Below are positions 1 to 8,841 of a DNA stretch of 64,000 nucleotides, in pieces; position 1 is the first letter of the stretch, and each line of letters begins with the position of its first letter. The stretch is from Vibrionales bacterium SWAT-3. GTDB taxonomy: Bacteria; Pseudomonadota; Gammaproteobacteria; Enterobacterales; Vibrionaceae. The translations under genes and the position numbers were made by a program. The DNA lies in assembly GCA_000169995.1 (NCBI GenBank), contig AAZW01000011.1, positions 54,455 to 118,454 of the forward strand. Direction: 5' to 3'. The notes below the pieces were generated by a model. The model was not told where the DNA came from, did not search any database, and saw only the letters and a list, made by a program, of their open reading frames with translations.

Positions 1-70
1 GACTCAAGTAGAAAAGCAGCCCAGATGGACTAACCTTTAATCATGAATAAAAATCTTGATGAGAGGCAAT

Positions 71-1183
71 ATGGGTTCAGAGACAACGCCTTCTAAGACC
101 GCCTCTCAGACAGAACATTCAGACTTGTTATCGTCGTTATTTTTTGAGTTTAAGAGAAATAAATTAATCTTATATTTTATTGCAGTAACAACACCTCTCA
201 CCTTACTTACCAGCCTGCTAGTACCCCATGAACTCGTCTATGATGTCTACACTTACCTTGAGGTATTAGCCATCATTAGTTACGTCTCCTTTGTCTTATG
301 GGCGACTTACTTCTACTTTCATATGCTTTTTACCAGAGAACAAAAGCCAACAATAAAATTTTTAAACAAACTCAAAACACTTCTTTGTCCCATATCTAAG
401 CCAATCAGTTTCATCATTTTGATGATCTCGCTCAACGTGGCCTTTTCAAACTACACTTTTTTAAAATCCCTCATCCCATACTTTAACCACTATGCATTTG
501 ACCTAGACTTCTACTATCTAGACAAATGGCTACACTTCGGCTTCTCTCCATGGGAAGTCACACACTACTTGTTCCCTGGAGCACTCTCTTCATTGGTGAT
601 CAGCGCGCTATATAATTTATGGTTTTTCCTTATGTGGGGCATGCTTTTGTTCTTTGTCATTGATAGGAAAAACGAACTACTCCGTAACCAATTTCTACTA
701 ACTTTCTTGAGCTCATGGTTAGTGATCGGCAACGTGATGGCCACACTACTCTCCTCTGCTGGTCCTGCTTTCTTTCATCACTTCGAAAGCCTTGATGCTT
801 ATGCTCAGCTGATGCAGAGGTTAGAATCACAAAGCGAATACCTTTCCGAACAGGGCTTTCTGCCGCTTTGGATGCTTTCAACACAAGACATGCTCTGGGA
901 AAACTACATTGATGGCGTAATCATTAAAGGCTCGGGAATATCCGCTATGCCTAGCTTGCATGTCACGATCGCGGTGTTGATGGCTATGACTGCATTCAAA
1001 CTCAACAAAAAACTCGGATATGTGGCTTGGGTGTATACCTTCATTATTCAGATAGGTTCGGTACATTTGGCCTGGCATTACGCTGTTGATGGTTATGTGG
1101 GAGCCTTGTGTGTCGTCATTCTCTGGCACTTAATCGGATACCTGCTTAGACGGAACCACCAATCAATTACCCAGCATCAATAA
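71..1183 (+). CDS. PAP2-superfamily (AUR1-like) integral membrane protein
   Basis: Polytopic membrane protein of about 370 residues with several hydrophobic segments. Near the C-terminus it carries the PAP2 signature: SAMPSLHV (PSxH motif) followed about 45 residues later by HLAWHYAVDG (H-x3-D motif). This spacing is typical of the PAP2_3 branch, which includes inositol-phosphorylceramide-synthase-like and lipid phosphate phosphatase-like enzymes. Members act on phosphorylated lipids or lipid head groups at the membrane; the substrate here cannot be told. I chose the ATG at 71 because GAGAGG lies just before it; a TTG at 56 and an ATG at 59 are in the same frame. The gene converges on the LysR gene, and the two coding ends overlap by 17 bases. 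Family confident, function open. Confidence 0.75.
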   Translation: MGSETTPSKTASQTEHSDLLSSLFFEFKRNKLILYFIAVTTPLTLLTSLLVPHELVYDVYTYLEVLAIISYVSFVLWATYFYFHMLFTREQKPTIKFLNKLKTLLCPISKPISFIILMISLNVAFSNYTFLKSLIPYFNHYAFDLDFYYLDKWLHFGFSPWEVTHYLFPGALSSLVISALYNLWFFLMWGMLLFFVIDRKNELLRNQFLLTFLSSWLVIGNVMATLLSSAGPAFFHHFESLDAYAQLMQRLESQSEYLSEQGFLPLWMLSTQDMLWENYIDGVIIKGSGISAMPSLHVTIAVLMAMTAFKLNKKLGYVAWVYTFIIQIGSVHLAWHYAVDGYVGALCVVILWHLIGYLLRRNHQSITQHQ

Positions 1184-2096
1184 CAATCTCCACCGCTTGC
1201 GAAATCACATCTCTCAAGTGCCTACTCTTATCGTCTAAATGCTTTCCCTTGCGATAAACAAGCTGTATATCGAAATCGGGAACGTCTATCGGCGGAGCAA
1301 CAGCGACCAATGAGACCTCTGTATTTACGCCACTTCTCGCGACCAACTTAGGCACTATACATAACAACTTCCTACCACTAATCAAGCGTTTAACGGTTAA
1401 AAAGTTACTCGATGCAATCGCAACCTTTCGCGTATAACCCAGTGCAGCAAGTTTTGCATCAACGGCGGTTTTTAACTCACCACTTGGCGAGACTAACGCA
1501 TGCTCTACAGAGACAAAGGATTGCAATGATATAGGCAGTTCAATATCTAAAACGGACTCATCCAGTAAGCATACATGCTGCTCGGTATAGAGATGTTTCG
1601 TACGATACAGTTTTGGCACCTCTCCGAAACTGCCGATGACGATGTCTAGCTTCGCCTCTTCAAATACATTTTGATAATTGGTTCGATTGACGTTAAAAAA
1701 CGCCACCTGAGAGCTTGGAGAAGACTGCTTAATAAAGTCGAAGATCATTGGACCAAACATCTGCTCTGCGTAATCCGTCAGGCCTATTTTCCAAGTGCCT
1801 TTATAAGTGGCTACATCAAACGATTTAGAAAGTAGTACTTCAGATTGAATGGTATTGAGCAAAGCATCGACAGTGCTTGATAGCTCTATAGCTCTCTCCG
1901 TCGCCTCCATCTTGCTCCCTACTCGCTCAAACAGAGGATCATCAAACAACTTTCTAAGTCGCTGAAGGCTATGGCTCATCGCTGACTGACTGACATAACA
2001 GCGCTCAGCCGCTTTACTTACACTGTTCGTTTTGTACAACGCTTGCAGTGCTATCAATAAGTTAAGGTCGATCCCTTTCCAGTTAAAATCAGCCAT
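1167..2096 (-). CDS. LysR-family transcriptional regulator
   Basis: A 309-residue protein with an N-terminal winged helix-turn-helix: residues about 10-70 contain DLNLLIALQALYKTNSVSKA and then SQSAMSHSLQRLRKLFDDPL, the LysR DNA-binding signature. The rest fits the periplasmic-binding-protein-like effector domain. The N-terminal form (DLNLL, DPLFER) resembles the NodD/SyrM-like subgroup. It is divergent from the chromate-type transporter at 2197 with a 100-bp AT-rich spacer, the usual layout for a LysR regulator controlling its neighbour; this regulatory link is inferred. Its 3-prime end overlaps the end of the PAP2 gene. The effector is unknown. Confidence 0.88.
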   Translation of the reverse strand: MADFNWKGIDLNLLIALQALYKTNSVSKAAERCYVSQSAMSHSLQRLRKLFDDPLFERVGSKMEATERAIELSSTVDALLNTIQSEVLLSKSFDVATYKGTWKIGLTDYAEQMFGPMIFDFIKQSSPSSQVAFFNVNRTNYQNVFEEAKLDIVIGSFGEVPKLYRTKHLYTEQHVCLLDESVLDIELPISLQSFVSVEHALVSPSGELKTAVDAKLAALGYTRKVAIASSNFLTVKRLISGRKLLCIVPKLVARSGVNTEVSLVAVAPPIDVPDFDIQLVYRKGKHLDDKSRHLRDVISQAVEIVIDAG

Positions 2097-2196
2097 TTAA
2101 AAAACCCATTTCATTAATAGTTATAATTAAAACAATTAATTTGAATCATAGTGCAAGTCACCATAAATTACGCTAAACATTTATCTGGAATCGATC

Positions 2197-3345
2197 ATGC
2201 TTTCAATTTTTAAAACCTTTTTCTGGCTTGGCTGGATTAGCTTTGGTGGGCCAGCTGCACACATCGGCTACTTCCGTAAAACCTTTGTTGAGAAGCTTAA
2301 TTGGCTATCTGATGAAGAATACGGGCAAATTGTCGCGCTTAGTCAATTTCTACCCGGCCCAGGTTCAAGCCAAGTTGGCTTTGCGGTTGGCTACAAAAGA
2401 GGTGGCTTAACGGGTGCGATTGCTGCGTTTATCGGCTTTACTTCCCCATCTGTCATCTTAATGTTGATATTAGCTTTGGTGAGCAACCAGCTATTGGAAG
2501 CACCTCTGTTTAATTCAATCATTCACGGTTTGAAGCTACTCGCAGTGGTGGTGGTTGCTGATGCCACATTTGGCATGTACAAAAACTTTTGCCAATCGAA
2601 AGTCGCGACTGCTTTGTGTGTCGTTACCGCTGTAGTCCTCCTGTTACTTCCTGGGATCTGGCCGCAAATCTTGGTACTTCTATTTGCCGCAATCATTGGC
2701 AGCAAGTTTTTGACCTCACAAGAAATTAAAACCGTTCCATCAACACACAAGATCTCCATAACACCGCTCGTTATTTTCGTTGCGCTGTTAGTTGGCCTTC
2801 CTCTGTTCAGTGCATATTCTCAAGGTATTGAGGTATTTGGTCTGTTCTATCAAGCTGGCAGCTTAGTATTCGGTGGTGGTCATGTGGTACTTCCATTGTT
2901 GCAGAATGGTATTGGTGACCAACTATCCCAAGATGCGTTCCTAACCGGCTATGCTGCAGCACAGGCAGTACCTGGTCCTATGTTTACCTTAGCGACATAC
3001 CTAGGCTATGTATTAATGCCATCGGCACCAATTACTGGCGCTTTGTTAGCGACAATCGCCGTGTTCTTACCGGGCTTCTTATTGCTACTGGGTGTATTGA
3101 AAAACTGGCAGGCAATTGCAAGTAAACCATTAGTTGCTGGTGCACTTACCGGTGTGAATGCAGCCGTAGTCGGATTACTACTTGCGGCTCTGTATCAGCC
3201 AATCTTCACAAGTGCAGTGAGTGGCGGTTTAGACTTCGCTCTGATCATCGTAGGTGTGTGGCTATTGAAAACAGTCAAGATGCCAATCGTAGGGCTTGTC
3301 GGAACATTTATGCTATTCGGCGCTATGACTGGCTTTGTTCACTAA
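2197..3345 (+). CDS. chrA: ChrA-type chromate efflux transporter (CHR family)
   Basis: A 382-residue inner-membrane protein of the CHR (chromate ion transporter) family with two homologous halves. The N-terminal half starts with the family hallmark SFGGPAAHIGYFRKTFV and continues with ALSQFLPGPGSSQVGFAVGY. The second half repeats it with FGGGHVVLPLL and AAAQAVPGPMFTLATYLGY. Bidomain length of about 380-400 residues is normal for full ChrA. Family members export chromate, sometimes sulfate-linked; many chromosomal copies have no tested substrate. GGA upstream of the ATG is a modest ribosome-binding site. The divergent LysR gene suggests regulated expression. The family is certain; actual chromate resistance is inference. 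Confidence 0.85.
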   Translation: MLSIFKTFFWLGWISFGGPAAHIGYFRKTFVEKLNWLSDEEYGQIVALSQFLPGPGSSQVGFAVGYKRGGLTGAIAAFIGFTSPSVILMLILALVSNQLLEAPLFNSIIHGLKLLAVVVVADATFGMYKNFCQSKVATALCVVTAVVLLLLPGIWPQILVLLFAAIIGSKFLTSQEIKTVPSTHKISITPLVIFVALLVGLPLFSAYSQGIEVFGLFYQAGSLVFGGGHVVLPLLQNGIGDQLSQDAFLTGYAAAQAVPGPMFTLATYLGYVLMPSAPITGALLATIAVFLPGFLLLLGVLKNWQAIASKPLVAGALTGVNAAVVGLLLAALYQPIFTSAVSGGLDFALIIVGVWLLKTVKMPIVGLVGTFMLFGAMTGFVH

Positions 3346-3356
3346 AAAGCTAACCG

Positions 3357-3391
3357 AAGCAAGAGGTTAGTGAATAGCTAACTTCTTGCTT
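3357..3391. terminator. Hairpin between convergent chrA and methyltransferase genes
   Basis: AAGCAAGAGGTTAG pairs with CTAACTTCTTGCTT around a 7-base loop (14-bp stem, one wobble pair). It lies just after the chrA stop and before the end of the convergent methyltransferase gene, so it may end transcription in both directions. There is no strong T-run, so the terminator call is weak. Confidence 0.4.
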
Positions 3392-3420
3392 ACGACTGAA
3401 CGACAGGAACCGCCTAGCCT

Positions 3421-4134
3421 TTAACTAGCAGGTTTGATTCCATGGAAGTTAAAAAACAAGTTGCAATCAATGAGCGGGATTGGGCTTAGTGGCCAAAAAG
3501 AGTGTTTATTATCAGGGAGGTAATACTTTAAAAAGGCGATCAAATTATTGCAGGGGTTAACATGCTCTCTCGCCATAATGTAATCATAGTTCCACCCCTT
3601 TTTCACTCCAAGTTTTCTTGTCGTCATATAACGGCCAACTTTCCATGCAATACCTGGGTCTGTAGGAATCAAAATGGACAAAGTGCCGCCCGGCTTTAAT
3701 ACCCTAAGCCATTCTTTAATCACAAGATGAGGCTCATAAAGGTGTTCCAATATATGTGTCGCAATAACACGATCAAAGCTGTTACTTTCAAATTCTAGCG
3801 CTCGTGCATTCGTTACATTAAAAACGAGCTTGTCATAACTACTCGTGTTACTGAGTTGCTTTTTTGCCACTTCCAGTGAGGCTGAATCGCCATCACTGAC
3901 CGTATACTCGTCAAAACTATGCTGAACATGTCTCAAGTGTTCACCCGTTCCAGAGCCCACTTCTAGCACCTTCGAGAAATGCTCCCTGTTACTGAAAGGC
4001 TTCTCACACGCTATATGACCCGCCCTCATCACATAGCCTGTTGTACTGCTTTGGTAGACTCGCTCGTCATATTCATCACTGAAACGGGACAAATAATCGA
4101 GCCACTCTTTATCTTCATCCTTATTTGTTCTCAT
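3421..4134 (-). CDS. Class I SAM-dependent methyltransferase
   Basis: A 237-residue soluble protein with the class I methyltransferase fold. Motif I is VLEVGSGTGEHL near residue 50. ATHILEHLYEP and EWLRVLKPGGTLSILIPTD are the Methyltransf_11-type motifs II and III. No membrane segment or signal peptide is visible. It starts 9 bases after the stop of the GT2 gene and ends the run of minus-strand genes that begins with the flp pilins. It could methylate a sugar on a lipid-linked glycan made by the two genes before it, or a lipid or protein. The substrate cannot be read from sequence. Confidence 0.78.
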   Translation of the reverse strand: MRTNKDEDKEWLDYLSRFSDEYDERVYQSSTTGYVMRAGHIACEKPFSNREHFSKVLEVGSGTGEHLRHVQHSFDEYTVSDGDSASLEVAKKQLSNTSSYDKLVFNVTNARALEFESNSFDRVIATHILEHLYEPHLVIKEWLRVLKPGGTLSILIPTDPGIAWKVGRYMTTRKLGVKKGWNYDYIMAREHVNPCNNLIAFLKYYLPDNKHSFWPLSPIPLIDCNLFFNFHGIKPAS

Positions 4135-4143
4135 TCCAGAATC

Positions 4144-5073
4144 CTACTGAGATGGCTTATGGTCGTGACTTCTTAATATCGAGAGGATCCTCATCTCTCG
4201 CCTGCCACGTGACACATTGTCGAGTATCAAACCGCAAAAGAAAGACATCACTGCGATAAGTGCTATTGAACTAGACAGAATTGCTGTCGGAACTCTTTCA
4301 ACGAGCCCGGTATCAATAAAATCGATAATGACGGGAATACCCAAGCCTAATGAGATAAAGCAAAGCAACACCGATAAAGCGCCGAAAAAAAACATCGGCT
4401 TAACGTCTCTTAGCAGGAACAAAATAAAGTTGAGGATTTTGATTCCATCACTCAGTGTATTTAGCTTATTCGCTGTACCTTCAGGCCTTGAGTGATAATG
4501 GGTAGGGACTTCTTTGATCGGCATATTATGGTGCAGTGCATGTACGGTTAGCTCCGTCTCAATTTGAAAACCGTCACTGAAAATAGGAACCGTTTTTACG
4601 AACCGGTGACTCATCACTCGATAACCAGAGAAAACATCATTCAATTGGGCATTGAACCCTTTATTTATGAGGGTCGAAAACATCTTATTACCCAAAATAT
4701 GTCCTGCTGAATAAGCCTCGGAAGAGCGCTCTCGACTACCGATGATCATATCGAGCTGCTCAGTGACAAGCTGTTCGATCAATTCAGGGCTGATTGAAGC
4801 GTCGTAGGTATCATCACCATCTGCCATGACGTAAATGTCGGCATCAATGTCAGAAAACATCCGACGCACGACTTCACCTTTCCCCTGACGGTATTCATGG
4901 CGCACAACAGCGCCCACTTGTAGCGCCTCTTTGACCGTGCCATCCGTAGAGTTATTGTCATACACATAGATAGTCGCACTGGGTAATGCGCGTTGAAAGT
5001 CAGCCACCGTTTTTCCAACAGCTCCGGCTTCGTTAAAGCATGGGAGTAACACGGCAATGGTTTGATCCTTCAT
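4144..5073 (-). CDS. GT2 glycosyltransferase, polyprenyl-phosphate sugar synthase-like
   Basis: About 309 residues. The N-terminal GT-A domain begins KDQTIAVLLPCFNEAGAVG and contains DNNSTDGT and the DGDDTYD metal/nucleotide-sugar motif. Two hydrophobic segments close the C-terminus, as in GtrB, ArnC and dolichyl-phosphate mannose synthase relatives that load a sugar on undecaprenyl phosphate. I start it at 5073, where GAGGGGGAGC precedes the ATG and the ATG shares one base with the stop of the GT-C gene (TAATG), so the two are probably translationally coupled; a longer in-frame reading from 5139 would overlap that gene. It would supply lipid-linked sugar donor to the GT-C enzyme. The sugar is unknown. 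Confidence 0.8.
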   Translation of the reverse strand: MKDQTIAVLLPCFNEAGAVGKTVADFQRALPSATIYVYDNNSTDGTVKEALQVGAVVRHEYRQGKGEVVRRMFSDIDADIYVMADGDDTYDASISPELIEQLVTEQLDMIIGSRERSSEAYSAGHILGNKMFSTLINKGFNAQLNDVFSGYRVMSHRFVKTVPIFSDGFQIETELTVHALHHNMPIKEVPTHYHSRPEGTANKLNTLSDGIKILNFILFLLRDVKPMFFFGALSVLLCFISLGLGIPVIIDFIDTGLVERVPTAILSSSIALIAVMSFFCGLILDNVSRGRREMRILSILRSHDHKPSQ

Positions 5074-6833
5074 TAGCTCCCCCTCACCCTGAACACTCGG
5101 TATCCACTTTCGATATTGTCGTATACCACCTCTAACCAAGCGGGCGTATCTGAGCTGTATAGCTTATTGATAAGTGCCTCCTGGCTCGCCGATTTCTTTA
5201 ACATCAACAAGTGAGGATCATTGCCGACAACGATAATATCGATATGTTTATCTATGATTTTCTTTTCCGCTAAGTGGAGGTTTTCCTCTAACATCACCTC
5301 AATAAGAAACTGATTTCCAAAGATATTTCTATGATAAGGAGCAGCAATAATTCGATTATCCGTCTTTGCCAACACAGGAGCTCCAGTTTCTATTCCTGAA
5401 AGTATGGTATGAGAGTTTATATCGTTATCTTTTAGTACCTTATGAAGACTCAGCGATTGTTCCTTTCGATCAAGAGTAGTTGTAATTTCTTCAGTTGGCG
5501 ACAGAGCGAGAATAACAAAGGCGACCGCTAACGGTGCTCCGGAAAAAATAACGACCGCTTTTATGATGGAGGAACGGATGCAATCTGCTAACTGAATAAT
5601 CACATATGCTTGAAGGGGAGCCGCTAAAACAAAACACAATCTCATGACTCTAATCTGCCAAAACAGCGCCAAGGCTAAGTTAAAAATAAATATGAGATAC
5701 AGGATAGTGCAGTGATCGTTTTTGTTCTTAAACAGTAGATATAACGTGGCAGGAATGACAAGTAAGGCGTAGTTCTCTATCGAGAAAAAGCCCTGACTGG
5801 TGACGTATCTAACGATCGATTTCGCTTCTGTCACTTGGTCCAGCCAATACAATTTAAGGAGCGGAGGATAATCAATAAACAATGCACTGCTGAGTGATGG
5901 ATAAACCATTGCCACTGGGAATAAGAATAAAACAGCAAGAAATACGAACAGCAAAAACTTTTGCAGCAGGCTTTTATCTTCACTCATTAATCGATGATAA
6001 ACATTAACGAAAAGCCAGCCACAAAAGAAAAGAAGGATGAGAACAAATGAGATTTCATCGAACTTAGAGACAAAAAACTCATCGTAAGGCCGGTTTAGTA
6101 AAACCGCACACGATCCAAACAAAGTGGAACTCGCATACAACTTCGAGGTGTAAGCAAGCCACTCATGACAAACAAGGCCGGAATATACGGTGTAAATCAC
6201 AAAGAAAATCATAAATAACAATACATTTTCTAACCCTGTCCACAAAGATAAAGACAGCAAAAGTGCTTGAGCATAAACACGCCATGATTGACTCAATTGG
6301 TTATGGTTTAGCGGTGTCGAGGCTAAAAACAAGACAGCGAAGATAAGTTGAATATTATGATGATCAATCGAACCGGGTAGGAAGTGAATGATTGAAGGAG
6401 AAGAGATAGCAAACATCATGCTAAAAAAACGATATTTGGCTCCAAAGAAGTGATCACAGAGGAGAAAACATGACAGTGAAAAAAGCAGCAAATACAGTAA
6501 TGGCACAACCGAGATTGATATGATGTACGCAAGATGCTCTTCAACAATGAATGACAATGGAAAGGCAACGAACGACAGCATTAGATCAGGAAAACGAGAC
6601 CAATGAATAACAATACCATCAGCAGCATTAAAATTACTCATTGGCTCTAAATACCAATGACCAGTTGTCATCCAATCCTGAAATTGAACGAAACGCATAT
6701 AGTCGTCATTGTCGTTCAGGCTAAGTGTTGAAACACTCTCCCACTTGTAAAGAAAGATAACAGTGGCGCATACAAGCCAAATCGCAGAGATAACAATGAT
6801 ATCTTTATTAAAACTCTCTATTTTGGGCGACAT
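5073..6833 (-). CDS. GT-C fold (STT3/PglB-like) membrane glycosyltransferase
   Basis: A 586-residue protein with about 11-13 hydrophobic helices and a C-terminal soluble part. After the first helix the external loop carries SLNDNDDYMRFVQFQDW, matching the acidic first-loop motif of GT-C enzymes such as STT3/PglB. It is followed by HWSRFPDL and, further on, GSIDHHNIQL, both typical of bacterial STT3-like proteins. Such enzymes transfer sugar from a polyprenyl-phosphate carrier to protein or lipid on the outer face of the membrane. It follows tadD by 32 bases and overlaps the GT2 gene by one base. I infer a role in decorating Tad pilus parts or a surface glycan. The exact subfamily is not settled. 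Confidence 0.7.
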   Translation of the reverse strand: MSPKIESFNKDIIVISAIWLVCATVIFLYKWESVSTLSLNDNDDYMRFVQFQDWMTTGHWYLEPMSNFNAADGIVIHWSRFPDLMLSFVAFPLSFIVEEHLAYIISISVVPLLYLLLFSLSCFLLCDHFFGAKYRFFSMMFAISSPSIIHFLPGSIDHHNIQLIFAVLFLASTPLNHNQLSQSWRVYAQALLLSLSLWTGLENVLLFMIFFVIYTVYSGLVCHEWLAYTSKLYASSTLFGSCAVLLNRPYDEFFVSKFDEISFVLILLFFCGWLFVNVYHRLMSEDKSLLQKFLLFVFLAVLFLFPVAMVYPSLSSALFIDYPPLLKLYWLDQVTEAKSIVRYVTSQGFFSIENYALLVIPATLYLLFKNKNDHCTILYLIFIFNLALALFWQIRVMRLCFVLAAPLQAYVIIQLADCIRSSIIKAVVIFSGAPLAVAFVILALSPTEEITTTLDRKEQSLSLHKVLKDNDINSHTILSGIETGAPVLAKTDNRIIAAPYHRNIFGNQFLIEVMLEENLHLAEKKIIDKHIDIIVVGNDPHLLMLKKSASQEALINKLYSSDTPAWLEVVYDNIESGYRVFRVRGS

Positions 6834-6865
6834 GAATATCCTTTCACTATGCCAAAATTAAAATG

Positions 6866-7870
6866 TTACCGCTCCATCTCTCTCACTTCCGCTAAAGCTC
6901 TATTAAGGTTTTCATTCGCGATTTTGTAATAAGATGGATTCTTATCGATTGCTTGTTGAAGGTAAGGAACCGCTTGGTCTGGTTTACCTTGTAATATTAG
7001 GAAGTAACCAACGTTGTTCAACGCTTCAGGGGCATCCATATGTCTCATGAAAACGTTAGTTGCCTTTTTGATATCCCCCGACGCTAAGTAAATAAGTGCG
7101 AGGTTGTTTTGCGCCTTTTCATTGTTAGGCTCTAGCTCTAACGCTGAACGCGTGTATTGATACGCTTCCTTGTAGTTCCCATACATATAATGGGAATACC
7201 CCATATTCAGTAATGCTTTGACTGAGCTCTTATCAATGGTGAGCGACTTTTTGAAGTACTCTTGGGCTATCTGATGTTTTCCATCGACATCTTCCAACAC
7301 CCCAACTCCCATATAAGCCAATGCCGGAGATAGACTATCAACCTTCAAGCCAGCGACCTCACTCTGACTGAGCGCTTGGTAGTTTTGAATCGTCTTACTG
7401 TTTTTTAGGCGAACTTGGTCAGCATTTATCGCTTTGAAGAAGTAACTTCGACCTTCATCAGGACGACGCTGTTTGGTGTACAAGACACCTAACTGCTCTA
7501 GCACATCTGTATGAGCAGGATTGAAGTCGAGAGCCGCCAAGTAGGCTTTTTCAGCCAATGCATAGTTGCCTCTGGATGAGTGAATTCGACCAATAGTAAA
7601 CAGCGTTTTATCGTGGAACTCTTGCTCAGGAAAAGAGAGGGAACGAATGTACTCGTAGAGTGCTAAGTCGATATTATTGTCTCTCAACGCAACATCACCG
7701 CGCATGATCGCTTCTTTTTCACTGACCGGAGGGTCATCGTTGGTCAGTGTGTCAATGGGCTTGCCTGAATATAACTCAGCATCAAATTGATTGGTTGGTT
7801 CATCTGAGGACGCACAGCCAAGAACCAATAATGGTAGAAAAAGCAAAAGTATTCTGTTGGTGAACATCAT
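6866..7870 (-). CDS. tadD: TadD, TPR lipoprotein of the Tad pilus machine
   Basis: A 334-residue lipoprotein: the signal peptide ends in the lipobox LVLGC at about residues 13-17, followed by ASSDEP. Tetratricopeptide repeats fill most of the protein, for example LFTIGRIHSSRGNYALAEKA and ALLNMGYSHYMYGNYKEAY. TadD-type pilotin proteins help assemble the outer-membrane secretin of the Flp pilus. The start at 7870 forms an ATGA overlap with the tadC stop and has AGGAG upstream; a longer in-frame reading reaches back into tadC and is rejected. It is the last canonical tad gene of this operon before the glycan genes. Confidence 0.85.
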   Translation of the reverse strand: MMFTNRILLLFLPLLVLGCASSDEPTNQFDAELYSGKPIDTLTNDDPPVSEKEAIMRGDVALRDNNIDLALYEYIRSLSFPEQEFHDKTLFTIGRIHSSRGNYALAEKAYLAALDFNPAHTDVLEQLGVLYTKQRRPDEGRSYFFKAINADQVRLKNSKTIQNYQALSQSEVAGLKVDSLSPALAYMGVGVLEDVDGKHQIAQEYFKKSLTIDKSSVKALLNMGYSHYMYGNYKEAYQYTRSALELEPNNEKAQNNLALIYLASGDIKKATNVFMRHMDAPEALNNVGYFLILQGKPDQAVPYLQQAIDKNPSYYKIANENLNRALAEVREMER

Positions 7871-8838
7871 AAACCTACTCCTGGCGCACTTAATGCGTCC
7901 ATAACAATCATCATCCCTGGCCCTAGGGCAACAATAAAGAAACAGGGCCAAATAAATAACAACATAGGAAACAGCATTTTAGTGGGTATTTTAGCGGCAA
8001 TTTCTTCAGCCGCTTGTTGGCGTTTATCTCGAAAATCGTCGGTATAGTCACGTAAGGTTTGCGCTAGGCTTCCCCCCATTCGAGAGGCATGCGATAGTAA
8101 AGAAACTAACCCTTCTAGTTCATGTAGCCCTGTCCGCTCAACCAGTTGAGTGAGTGCATCTGGCATGGTGACACCCGCCTGAATCTTGGCACATACCGTA
8201 TCTAGCTCATCAGCCAACTCTGGTTGTGATATGTATAACTCGTTAGCGACTCGCCCTAATGCAGCGTTAAAACCAAGCCCCGATTCAGTACAAACCACCA
8301 AGAGATCGAGCGCGTCAGGCACTCCGTTTCTAATTTTTCTCTGTCGCTCCTTTTGCATTTTATTCAATAAAAAATTAGGTAAGAAAGTACCGACAAAGAT
8401 ACAAGTTATTATCAATAGGTTGTTGTAACTGCCACCAATAGATAAGTAAAACACCACGAATGCACAAACAAATCCAATAAGCATCGACAGTATTTTCAGC
8501 GCATAAAACACTGAAAGCGCACTTTTTTCATGGTACCCAGCGTGCATCAATTTTTCTGAGTAGGTTTCGTTATCCTTTTGGTTCCCTCGTCCAATAAATG
8601 GCGTTAGTGACTCTAAAGTGTTGGCAAAGTCATAAGGCTTACGAGAGCTTGCATTATTGCCACCAGCAATCTGTTTCAACTTTTTATCGAGCGGCGATCG
8701 TGCACCAACAAAAAGAAACCCTAAGGTGAACGTGAGTAACATCGTGGTCAGCAAAATCATCCCGTAAAGAAAGGTTTGACTACTAATACCAAACTCCGAG
8801 AGCGCTTGCTTCCATACTTCTAAATCTAAGAATTCCAT
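7867..8838 (-). CDS. tadC: TadC, Flp pilus inner-membrane platform protein
   Basis: A 323-residue type II/IV secretion F-domain protein (GspF family). It has one N-terminal membrane helix, a paired helix region near residues 90-130 and C-terminal helices. The conserved GVPDALDLLVVCTESGLGF and ASRMGGSLAQTLRDYTDDFR blocks are visible. With TadB it forms the inner-membrane platform that works with the TadA motor. It starts 3 bases after the tadB stop and overlaps tadD by four bases, so it sits in a tight operon. Confidence 0.9.
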   Translation of the reverse strand: MEFLDLEVWKQALSEFGISSQTFLYGMILLTTMLLTFTLGFLFVGARSPLDKKLKQIAGGNNASSRKPYDFANTLESLTPFIGRGNQKDNETYSEKLMHAGYHEKSALSVFYALKILSMLIGFVCAFVVFYLSIGGSYNNLLIITCIFVGTFLPNFLLNKMQKERQRKIRNGVPDALDLLVVCTESGLGFNAALGRVANELYISQPELADELDTVCAKIQAGVTMPDALTQLVERTGLHELEGLVSLLSHASRMGGSLAQTLRDYTDDFRDKRQQAAEEIAAKIPTKMLFPMLLFIWPCFFIVALGPGMMIVMDALSAPGVGL

Positions 8839-8841
8839 AAT

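Noticed and set aside
2097..2196. AT-rich imperfect palindromes between the LysR gene and chrA
   Set aside because: The bases are nearly all A/T and symmetry is expected by chance; no distinct T-N11-A box stands out.
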